DNA of 64,000 nucleotides. Origin: Leidyana gryllorum EB-2025a. Its lineage: Eukaryota; Apicomplexa. Shown one piece after another: positions 10,675 to 20,113 of the stretch. The position numbers and the translations under genes are program-made. How positions within the stretch are numbered: position 1 is the stretch's first letter; each line of letters begins with the position of its first letter. The notes under the pieces were generated by a model. It ran no database searches and was not told the origin of the DNA. It saw only the letters and a program-made list of their open reading frames with translations. The DNA lies in assembly GCA_048772705.1 (NCBI GenBank), contig JBLWGC010000140.1, positions 282,143-346,142 of the forward strand. The letters run 5' to 3'.

Positions 10675-13662
10675 ATGACCTCCCCTCATCAATTTGAGCA
10701 TCTCATTCGTGATATCGATGGTCACCAGTACTTCAGCCTGGCTGACCTCGATGCCGATACTTTGAGTGAGTCAACTGCGCCCCACCCCGCCCCCTCCCAC
10801 TGCTATGGTAGAAACGATGCCTTATTGTATGCGTATTCTCCTGGAATCCGCTGTCCGTAACTGCGACGGCTTTGAGGTCACTAAGCAGGATGTGGATCGT
10901 CTGTTGAACTGGAAAGACAGTGCAGCCAACGGCTCTGAGATTGCCTTCAAACCCGCCCGCGTCTTGCTGCAAGACTTCACCGGTGTACCGTGCATCGTCG
11001 ACTTGGCCGCTATGCGCAACGCCATGATGAGCCTGCAAGGAGACCCCAAACTCGTCAACCCACTCATACCCACGGATTTGGTCATTGACCATAGTGTTGT
11101 AGTCGACTCCGCCGGAAACCCGGAATCCCTCACTGTAAATGAGGACTTGGAATTCGACCGCAACCACGAACGATTCGCATTCTTAAAGTGGGGCCAAAAA
11201 GCCTTTCACAACATGTCAGTCGTACCCCCGGGATCTGGCATTGTTCATCAAGTCAACCTTGAGTACTTAGCCCGTGTCGTCTTCACTCAAAACTACCTCT
11301 ACCCAGATTCTGTCGTTGGCACTGACTCTCACACCACAATGATTGACGGACTGGGAGTACTTGGATGGGGAGTGGGTGGTATTGAAGCTGAAGCTACCAT
11401 GCTCGGTCAACCCATCTATATGGTCGTACCCGAAGTTGTTGGCTTCAAACTCGTCGGCGAACTCCCTCCAACCTGTACCACTACCGATCTTGTCTTGCGT
11501 GTAGCACAAATGCTCCGTGCCTATGGTGTTGTTGGCAAGTTGGTCGAATTCTATGGTCACGGGGTCGAAACTCTCACTGTCGCTGATCGTGCTACAATCA
11601 GCAACATGTCTCCAGGTGTGTTCAGCGAAACGTGTTCAGCAATTGTGCTGTGTGAGCATCACTTAATACTGATCCATCTGTGTCGGCTGTGTGTGCGTGC
11701 GCGCGTGTGTGTGCTGTTTGTCCATTCGCCGTCTCCGTCTCCCGATGACTTCTTTTGTCCCTAGAGTTCGGCGCCACGGCTGCTTTCTTCCCATGTGATG
11801 ACAAGACGATGAAGTACCTGGCCATGACAGGCCGCGATCCAGCACGACTGGAGTTGTGCCGACAGTATCTGCAAGCCAACAGGTTGTACCGTGAGTATGG
11901 TCCTGATGACAAGTTGATCAAGTACATGGGCCCCGGTTTGAAACTGGATATGAGCACGCTGGTCCCGGCTGTAGCAGGTCCGAAGAGGCCGCATGACTTT
12001 TGTCCTCTGGCTGATTTGAAGGCTCACTTCAATAAGTGGCTGCAAGCTCCAGTTGGATTCAAGGGGTATGGTTTGGATGGGGCTTCGGCCACCAAACCAC
12101 CGACCCAGCTGGAGTTCGAGGGTGAGTCCCGAGCTTTCGGGCACGGAGCAGTTGTTATCGCGGCTATTACGTCTTGTACTAACACTTCGAATCCGACTGT
12201 GATGATGTGGGCGGGCATGTTGGCTCGGAACGCTGTGGCAAAAGGGTTGTGTCCCCCCAAGTATGTCAGATGCAGTTTGTCCCCGGGAAGTCATGTGGTT
12301 CACGAGTACCTGAAGAAGGCTGACTTGTTGACATCGCTGGAGAAGATTGGCTTCTATCTGACCGGATTTGGGTGTCAGACTTGTATTGGCAACAGTGGTG
12401 ATATCGAACCAGAAGTTGCGGACAAGATCACCAAAGAAGATCTGGTAGCCTGCGCTGTTCTGAGTGGCAATCGGAACTTTGAGGGGAGAATTCATCCTTT
12501 GACTCGTGCGAATTTCCTAATGTCGCCTCCTCTCGTGATTGCCTTTGCCCTGGCCGGGAGAATCGACATCGACTTCGAGACGGAGCCAATTGGCCGGGGA
12601 GCGGATGGCAAAGATGGTGAGTATATTACATAGGGGGGGCTGGCAGTGGACAGAGGCGTGCGCGTTGGCCGCATAAGTTGTGTGTTTCTGCGGTGTAATG
12701 TCTCTTCAGTTATGCTACGGGACATCTGGCCATCTCGTGCTGAGGTGGACGAGGTTGCGAACACCAGCATCACGCCAGAGTTGTTCAAGAAGACGTACGC
12801 GAACATCCGGACGGGTAACAAGCGGTGGGAGGAGACTCAAGTTCCGGAGGAGGAGATATATCAGTGGGACCCGAAGTCGACATATGTTCACCATCCCCCC
12901 TTCTTTGACCAAATGAAGATGGAGCCAGAGGAGCCGCAGCGTGTGGAGAAGGCCTATTGTTTATTGCTCTTGGGCGACTCTATCACGACTGATCACATCT
13001 CTCCAGCTGGCAAAATAGCACTGGATTCTCCGGCTGCGAGGTTTCTGCAGAGTCGGGGTGTCGCTCCGCGTGACTTCAACTCTTACGGCAGTCGGAGAGG
13101 CAACGATGAAGTGATGGTTCGTGGTACCTTCGCTAATGTTCGACTGGTAAACAAGTTGGTGGATCGAGTTGGACCGATCACCAAACACTGGCCCACTGGA
13201 GAAGAGCTGAGTGTGTACGACGCGGCGATGAAATACAAGAGAGACGGCAAACAGACGATTATATTGGCAGGTGCAGAGTACGGTTCCGGTTCGAGTCGGG
13301 ACTGGGCGGCTAAGGGTCCCCTGATGCAAGGCGTTCGAGCTGTAATCGCTCGGAGTTTCGAGCGGATCCATCGAAGCAATCTCATTGGAATGGGAGTTAT
13401 CCCACTTCAGTTCCTGGACGGCCAGTGTCCTGAGACATTGGGTTTGAATGGTTCTGAAGTCTTCTCGATTGATGTGGCGAACGCCAAAGTCCAGGGTGAA
13501 GTCGAGGTGAACGTCGAGACCCCCGAAGGAGCCTTCATTCGGAAGTTCCTGACGAAGGCAAGGATTGATACTCCGGTGGAACTCGAATACTATCACAACG
13601 GCGGTATTCTCCACTACGTACTGCGTAAAATGGCCCGCAACCATTCTGTCCAACAACAATGA
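10675..13662 (+). CDS. ACO: Aconitate hydratase, cytosolic/IRP type
   Basis: Aconitase isomerises citrate to isocitrate using a [4Fe-4S] cluster. Four exons (10675-10765, 10812-11615, 11765-12616, 12710-13662) give 899 aa, the length of the cytosolic IRP1/bacterial AcnA branch rather than the roughly 780-aa mitochondrial branch. Diagnostic sequence includes [39 protein letters not shown], the cluster ligands in TSCTNTSNP and [12 protein letters not shown], and the swivel-domain arginine in [12 protein letters not shown]. No clear mitochondrial targeting peptide is seen before the conserved start ([14 protein letters not shown]). Introns are 46, 149 and 93 nt. Whether it also binds RNA as an iron-regulatory protein cannot be judged here. 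Its start is 69 bp from the divergent Rab6 start. Confidence 0.95.
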
Positions 13663-14107
13663 AGTTGTCGACAATGGCCAGAATTCTCCATCAATCAGTA
13701 GTTGTAGTAGTTAATTTTCACTTTAATATGTATAAACGCGACCCGTAGATAATATAAATAGACTCATTATTTCGTTTCTTTCCTCAAGTGTAAAGAGAGA
13801 GGAAGCGAGACTCAGATTAGAGACTCTGATACATGGGGAGCGAGAGAGAACCGTGAAGAAACTCTACTGAATGAAGATCGGAATGTATCCTGCATTGAAG
13901 AACGACACGTAAGATAGTGTCGCTCAGAAGATTTGAGATGAGATTGAGAGAGGTTTCGGAACAATCGCTACTCGAACTCGAAAATCTGTCTTTTAAGGAA
14001 TCAGGTGGGTGTCGTTGGGACACAAACACTCACTAAATTTCCCAAGGGTACGGCATCGAACAGGTGTGGGAGAAAATTTGCACACTTTTTTTGATCTCAG
14101 TCCCACG
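13663..14107. other. Intergenic region
   Basis: There are 445 bp between the aconitase stop and the cold-shock gene. It contains AT-rich sequence typical of a 3' UTR at about 13705-13780. I see no coding frame with support on either strand. Confidence 0.6.
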
Positions 14108-14936
14108 ATGGTTGAAGTCTCTGCACAACGTCAGCTCGGCCGCGTTAAGTGGTTTGATGCCCAGAAGGGTTGGGGGTTCATTCAGCCTGCTGACGGTTCG
14201 GACGATGTCTTCGTTCACCAGGAGTCCATCCAGGCTGAAGGCTTCCGGTCACTCGACGACGGCGAAGACGTGAGTAATTAACAATCCCACATAACAACTT
14301 CCGCTCTATCTGTCTGTAATCATCCGCTCGCTTGAGTACCCTCCCCAAACTCTCTCGAATGCTTGACTACTACAGCTCTGTGTGTGTCATATTTCAATCA
14401 ATGTCGACTCGCTCGTGTTGGACTGTACAAATTCCCTCTTCTCTTTCAAAGGCCGTTTCTTATCGAAAGTTTGTACTGTTTAGGTTGAATATGAGACGGC
14501 CACGGACTCGACTGGCCGCAAACGCGCTATCAATGTGAGTGGCCCAGGAGGAGCTCCTGTGAAAGGCACTTCACGCCACACTGGCTTCGGCGGCGGACGC
14601 GGACGTGGCGGAAACTACGGCGGTGGCCAACGTTACGGTGGTGGCAACCGCTACGAGGACCGGGGTGGAGCTCGCGATTACTATCAAGACCGTCAGGGTG
14701 GCGGCAACTACCAAGGTGGGTATCGCGCTGACTATCGCAACGACCACCAAGGAGGAGGCTATCGCAATGAGGGCGGATTCCGCGGAGAGCAGGGCGGAAA
14801 CGGAGGCGGCAGCTACAATGGCGGTGGCAACGGCGGTCAACAATACCGCGGCGAACAGTATCGTGACTCATACCGGGACCAGAATGGTTACCGTGGTGGG
14901 GACCAGGGTCGTTATCAAGAACGTCAACAATACTGA
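14108..14936 (+). CDS. Cold-shock-domain, glycine-rich RNA-binding protein
   Basis: Two exons (14108-14269, 14484-14936) encode 204 aa with a 214-nt intron. Residues about 8-75 form a cold-shock domain with the nucleic-acid-binding motifs KGWGFIQ (RNP1) and DVFVHQ (RNP2), ending [11 protein letters not shown] as is usual for this fold. The rest is a Gly/Tyr/Arg/Gln-rich tail with RGG-like and YRGG units ([12 protein letters not shown]). The combination matches plant and alveolate CSD-GRP proteins, which melt or chaperone RNA and regulate translation. The tail is compatible with RNA granule formation (inference). The start is the first ATG before the CSD. Confidence 0.92.
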
Positions 14937-15330
14937 ATGTCTTCCTTTCGCTTCTAAGTATCTCTCTATCGCTGAGGACCTCTCTCTACTGTCTTGACTG
15001 AATAGGCGATTCTTATTGCACCCAGAAGAAGACTTGTTAGATGACTGAATCCGCTCCTGAGATATATTAGATGATACGATTGTCTGGAATGATTAAAACT
15101 TCTGTGTTGTTCTCCTCTGCTGTTAAGTTACCAATCCGTCACCATGCCAATTCCTTTTGCTGCAGTTGGCATTGCAAGGTAGACTACTGTGTGTGCGGAA
15201 GTGTGCACGCATTACCAAACCGCCGGCAAATGCCGACTCTTTGTGACAACTATTCAGTCAGATCATCTAAATAACCTTATACCTCCCGACCTTCCGACAC
15301 ACTCTTATTACTCACCCCCAGCACATGTCC
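14937..15330. other. Intergenic region before the minisatellite
   Basis: This holds the likely 3' UTR of the cold-shock gene followed by non-coding sequence. I see no supported gene. Sequence becomes C/A-rich toward the minisatellite. Confidence 0.5.
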
Positions 15331-15893
15331 TCTTCACACGCCCTCACCGCACACTCGATAGCAGAGTTCACACATTTCCCACACATTCTCTTCACACGCC
15401 CTCACCGCACACTCGATAGCAGAGTTCACACGCCCTCACCGCACACTCGATAGCAGAGTTCACACGCCCTCACCGCACACTCGATAGCAGAGTTCACACA
15501 TTTCCCACACATTCTCTTCACACGCCCTCACCGCACACTCGATAGCAGAGTTCACACATTGCCCACACATTCTCTTCACACACCCTCACCGCACACTCGA
15601 TAGCAGAGTTCACACATTTCCCACACATTCTCTTCACACGCCCTCACCGCACACTCGATAGCAGAGTTCACACATTGCCCACACATTCTCTTCACACACC
15701 CTCACCGCACACTCGATAGCAGAGTTCACACATTTCCCACACATTCTCTTCACACGCCCTCACCGCACACTCGATAGCAGAGTTCACACGCCCTCACCGC
15801 ACACTCGATAGCAGAGTTCACACATTTCCCACACATTCTCTTCACACACCCTCACCGCACACTCGATAGCAGCGTCCACACAACTCCCACACA
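15331..15893. repeat. Minisatellite with alternating 34- and 58-bp units
   Basis: Eleven copies of a core containing ccctcaccgcacactcgata are spaced by either 34 or 58 bp. The order is approximately 58, 34, 34, 58, 58, 58, 58, 58, 34, 58. The 58-bp unit is the 34-bp core plus a 24-bp spacer (catttcccacacattctctt-like; variant with ttgccc). It lies between convergent genes, about 250 bp beyond the BT1 transporter stop. A long minus-strand frame runs through it but is explained by the repeat and by intron read-through. Confidence 0.93.
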
Positions 15894-16139
15894 CACCCCG
15901 GCCCACTTATCCATGCACCATGCAACATATACTCGTTGTCAAATATCGGAAGGGTAGACTGAGAGACACACACATATATGAATGTTGACATGTTAAAGGA
16001 TCGCATAAGGGTCCATGAGTGTAGTATGTTCGCAAGATGTCGGGATGTCTCTCTCAGTGGCACATTAGGGTAGAGAATTATTGTTGTATCATTGGGAGAG
16101 TTTGGTTGGTTTCTTGGGTTCGTGGTGACAAAATCGCGC

Positions 16140-18237
16140 TCAGAGGAGAGGGTACTCGTTGTGCTCAAGGAGCAATGGAAGGGTTTCTTCATAACTAGGT
16201 GAGGGTGCTGTATCTGTGAGGCCAGAGAGCTGGCTGGCAGCAGACATTTCAATGAATGATCCACGTTGAGTAACAAGAGTGCTTTTTCCGGTCTTATGTA
16301 ATTCGCCTTGTTTCCAGTCTGGCAGTAGGACGAAGGAGAGGGGTAAGACCAGTAATGGCAGACAGGTGTGGACCCATAGTATGAGGCTGGGGAGAGCGTC
16401 AAAGTTGCAGTTGTGCCCCTGTATTGCAGAATGGGAGCACTACTCCGCCGCAGCGAGCAGAGGCTTACTTTACTGGTGATTCCCACGAGCTCAATGAGAC
16501 GGTAGCCGAGCACTTTGGAGACTTGTTGTCCAAAGTTCATAAAGCCCGCTATGACAGCATATGTGCAGCTTTCGACGTCTTTGGGGCAGAGCTGAGCGGT
16601 CAGTAGAGCGGTGGGCATGAAGTTCAACATTGCCATCATGGGCATCAGCACGGCGTCTCCAAATAGGTAGAAAGAGGCATCAGAGATGCCCAACAGTCGA
16701 GTGTTCCACCGTCGTACTAAGACGTAATCGAACAGGGAGCCGCAACTTTTGAGAACTGTGCTCAATATAAAGACTCTCCGAACCGTCCAATGACAGAAAA
16801 TCCGACGGAACAACCAGATGCCAACCGCCCCAGCAACGAGACCGACTATAGACAGTCAGTCCATCGACCGGTCTTCAAGATGAGACAATCAATACTCACC
16901 AGTGTTAGTGTAACTTTGGTAATAGGTGTAGCTAAAGTGAGGCCCATCGGGGACGCACAGAGCGTCGGCGGTGTACCAGCGGTCAAGGGCCCCCGAGATC
17001 GAGAGATAGCAGATCTCTGTCCCGAAGAAGAGATCAAATATCACATTTGCGGGACCACCAAAGACCGGCCCACCTTGAAGGAACAGGAAGAGGTTGCAGC
17101 AAGCCAACATTCTGTCGAAACAGAAGAACTGAGCTACGCTCAATGCGCCGCCCGTCAGAACCACATATAACACCAGAGCATTTGGCCAATCGATTAGGGC
17201 TGACGATGGGATCGAAATGCCCTCAATCAGAAGCAAGAGTGAGAAGCTCACCCAGAATCACCAATCCCACTGCCACTGCCGCCATAGCCAGCGATAAAAG
17301 TACAACACGACGGTGCTCCATCAGGACCGCCCTCTGACGTACACGAAGATGAGGCGTGACACCCACATAATCCTTTGGCATCCAATTTAGGTACACTGGA
17401 ATGACCGCCAACATCATGGGACAGACCACCAACTCGAATATGATACCCGGCCCAAATGTATCGACCAAGAAACCAACACTCAATGCAGCCACCATCGCTC
17501 CAGCTGTGACGCACCACCACACGAACGATACGAGTTTGGCGCTATTGGAGACGTGGATGTGTCTTGGGGGCTGACTCGCACTCTCACCCGGTATCAGCGG
17601 CGTCGGACGACTGCGGATCATTGACACGCCGCAACTGCATCTGCAGCTCATTCTCCTGTCTGATCAGCTCTGCGATGGGAGACATACGCAATGTCGGTCG
17701 AGCTCCCGCTGAGAGTGACACTCAGCCGCCTTACCCGAGTACTTCCCCTGACAGAGCAAGTCGAATGTTGCGACCTGCAGGTGGCAGAAGATCATCAGAA
17801 CGGCAGCCTTTCGGGGATCAATTCCTGAAGCAGACAACTGAATTCGGCGGGCCGCGGGGGGACAGACTCAAGAGACTTACGGTCAGAGCTGAAGCCGAGC
17901 ACCAGCGCGGCTGTGCATCCCATTGTACCAGTGATCAGCATATAGTAGCTGTGCTGCCGACAAGAGTGATCGGCGGATAGATCCGATTAGGGGCGATTCA
18001 CCTCTTCTTGTATCCATTGATCGGGAATATATCACTGAGAGCACCCAGCAGCCCTTTGGCAGCCCATGGCACAGTGCTGATGGTTGAGAGGAGTTGGAGT
18101 TGGGCCGCATTTACACCTTTGGCCACATAGTAGGGTAGTTGCACTTGTTGTAGGAAGGTGTGGGTGGTGCCTTTGAGGCCGATATAGACTACTGCTAGAA
18201 GGAGTGCGAATGTGGTTGGGACGGGAAGCCCCAACAT
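16140..18237 (-). CDS. Folate-biopterin transporter (BT1 family)
   Basis: This is a multi-pass transporter of the folate-biopterin (BT1) family in the major facilitator superfamily, which is common in apicomplexans, kinetoplastids and plants. Exon 1 (18002-18237) begins MLGLPVPTTFALLLAVVY and contains PWAAKGLLGALSDIFP, the family signature near membrane segments 2-3. Later exons give HSYYMLITGTMGCTAAL, PRKAAVLMIFCHLQVATFD, GAMVAALSVGFLVDTFGP, NALVLYVVLTGGALSVAQ, ISDASFYLFGDAVLMPMM and NFGQQVSKVLGYRL. The last exon (16140-16418) ends in an 80-residue cytoplasmic-looking tail. At least seven introns fit; one is probably 25 nt (17571-17595 region) and another is 50 nt (16419-16468). The substrate could be folate, pterin or S-adenosylmethionine; members differ and sequence alone does not decide. 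Confidence 0.88.
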
Positions 18238-18282
18238 TGAGTTTGAGCGCTGATTTCACGCACTAAAAAGGGATGAATGATA

Positions 18283-19911
18283 TCACATCTTGACACAGAG
18301 GCCATTCTTGAGTTTGTACTTTCTGGGGCACTCGAGTTTGGCCTCGAGAATTTCAGTGCGTTGACACTGTCCATCGGTACCGATGAAGCCCTTGGGGCAC
18401 TCGGCGAGGGCTGGAATGACAGTTGCGATTTCGCATTCATCTCCGACTACATGGCCTTCATCACAGTAATAGACACCTAGAACAGAACTAATTCTTGAAC
18501 ACTCATTGTTGAGCTTATTCAGTGAGAATCCGGGCGGGCATTCTTGACGGGGAAGACGAGTTTCGACCTTGCGGCATCGTCCATCGGGACTCGGCAGACT
18601 TCCATCCTCACAGATGTTGAGGGCCGCGGCAATCTCGGAGGCTTCACACATGCCGGAGCGAGCGATGAAACCGGTGGGGCAAATAACCTCCGGAACGACT
18701 GCGACGATCATCTCACACTCATCTCTGTAGGTGGGTTTGTATCCGCGAGGGCAGCGCTCGAGGGGAGACTTGGTGCTCGACTGGACACAGACTCCCTTGT
18801 CGAGGGTGAAGCCGCGAGCACACGCTGGCTCGGCCATGCTGGTGGTGGTGACAACGCAGTTTCCGTTCTTGGTGAGAGTGCCCTCGGGACAAGCGACATC
18901 GGCCTTCTGCGTGAAGACGCGAACACATTGGTCTCCCTCCAACTTGAATCCAACGTCACAGACCGCTTGGAGAGCCTGCTCGAGGACTTTGACACATCTG
19001 TTCTCGCTCCTCTCGAATCCTGTGGGACAGACATACTTGGCGGGCTGAGTGAGAGTGAACTCGCAGAGTTTGCCCTTGGATTCTCCCTGGCCACAGCGAT
19101 GGATAGGTTTCAAGATGGTCTCCTGGTAGCAGACATCTTCGCTCTGTTGAGCCTTGAGTCCCTTAGAACACTGGAAGATGGGCTGTTGCTTGGTCTCCCG
19201 GACACAGACATCGTTGACGAGCACGTAACCGGCAGCACACTCCTTAATCGGCTTCTCGTAGACCCAAGACTCACATCTCTTGCCAACAAGTTCAAAGTTG
19301 TGCGGGCATCGAAGGTCGGCATTGATACGAGTAACAGCCATGCAGCCGCTACGAGTCTGTTTGTAGCCATCAGGACACACGGTCTTGGCGTGAACGGCAC
19401 CCAATTTGACACAGACTCCGTCCTCCAAGACCCAGCCAGAGTCACAGGCTCCAATTGAGGGTAGAACGTCCAACGCTTCACACTTCGATCCTTTCATGAT
19501 GGTACCTTCCGGGCAGCTCAGCTTGGCTGCCTTGCGTTTTCGTTGGGAACAGCGCAAACTGCCATCCTCGATGTTGAAGGAGTCAGGACAGAATGAGGTC
19601 TGTTCAGCGTAGATCACACGTACACACGCGCGGCCCTGCTGTTCATACCCTTCTGGGCAGATTAAATTTGGCGATACAGTTTCTGGGTAAACACGTTCGG
19701 GGCCACCCTTCACAACTCCGTGAAGGAGCGATCCACGTTCTCCCAAAGGCGTTATAGCCACTTTGGTCGGTTCGGAATATCCATTCGGAGTGCCTTGATA
19801 GATGCGCTGGCCATCACAGTCATATCCGTGACATTCCGCCGTCTGTTGTGAGTCTTCTGCAGTTACCAATGATACGATGCCAATAACGAATTGCCACTTC
19901 ATGTTGTCCAC
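18283..19911 (-). CDS. Oocyst-wall-protein-like cysteine-repeat secreted protein
   Basis: A single-exon gene of 542 aa. It begins with a signal peptide (MKWQFVIGIVSLVTA if the second ATG at 19902 is used). The rest is about 13 tandem repeats of 35-40 residues with the pattern C-P-x-G-[YF]-x(5-8)-C-[VE]-x(7-10)-C, for example CPEGYEQQGRACVRV and CDSGWVLEDGVCVKL. This Cys spacing resembles the type I repeats of Cryptosporidium and Toxoplasma oocyst wall proteins, in which disulfides build the environmentally resistant wall. That makes it the strongest clue to an apicomplexan-like organism. No membrane anchor is seen. Its start is about 200 bp from the divergent RHD3/Sey1-like gene. Confidence 0.82.
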   Translation of the reverse strand: MDNMKWQFVIGIVSLVTAEDSQQTAECHGYDCDGQRIYQGTPNGYSEPTKVAITPLGERGSLLHGVVKGGPERVYPETVSPNLICPEGYEQQGRACVRVIYAEQTSFCPDSFNIEDGSLRCSQRKRKAAKLSCPEGTIMKGSKCEALDVLPSIGACDSGWVLEDGVCVKLGAVHAKTVCPDGYKQTRSGCMAVTRINADLRCPHNFELVGKRCESWVYEKPIKECAAGYVLVNDVCVRETKQQPIFQCSKGLKAQQSEDVCYQETILKPIHRCGQGESKGKLCEFTLTQPAKYVCPTGFERSENRCVKVLEQALQAVCDVGFKLEGDQCVRVFTQKADVACPEGTLTKNGNCVVTTTSMAEPACARGFTLDKGVCVQSSTKSPLERCPRGYKPTYRDECEMIVAVVPEVICPTGFIARSGMCEASEIAAALNICEDGSLPSPDGRCRKVETRLPRQECPPGFSLNKLNNECSRISSVLGVYYCDEGHVVGDECEIATVIPALAECPKGFIGTDGQCQRTEILEAKLECPRKYKLKNGLCVKM

Positions 19912-20113
19912 TGAACGATTTGATATTCAACGTTGCTCACACTCGACTCGTTCCTCTTGCGAGCGCGCACGCCTGTTTGTTTGCCCTCACTTCCACACAT
20001 CATCCAGGAAAACTCACAACTTCAATACACGTCAATTCTATCGATACACTTGTGCTCAAAAACAAATTTAGGCCCCCTTACCCTGACCACACTGTTTAAA
20101 TCGTGTGACGGCC

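Noticed and set aside
11761-12495. 244-codon minus-strand frame
   Set aside because: Antisense to aconitase exon 3; no independent support.
14530-14871. Minus-strand frames with Ala/Val or His/Arg-rich sequence
   Set aside because: Antisense to the glycine-rich tail of the cold-shock protein; composition follows from GGN codons.
15331-15893. CRISPR array
   Set aside because: Regular repeats are present, but the spacers are themselves repeated and unit length alternates 34/58 bp. The window has spliced eukaryotic genes and no cas genes.
15842-16813. A 323-codon minus-strand frame ending in the minisatellite
   Set aside because: Its first part is a BT1 exon, but the rest reads through an intron (16419-16468) into 3' flanking sequence. 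The spliced frame stops at 16140.
18544-19458. 304-codon plus-strand frame
   Set aside because: Antisense shadow of the oocyst-wall-like gene, which has a signal peptide and strict Cys periodicity on the minus strand.
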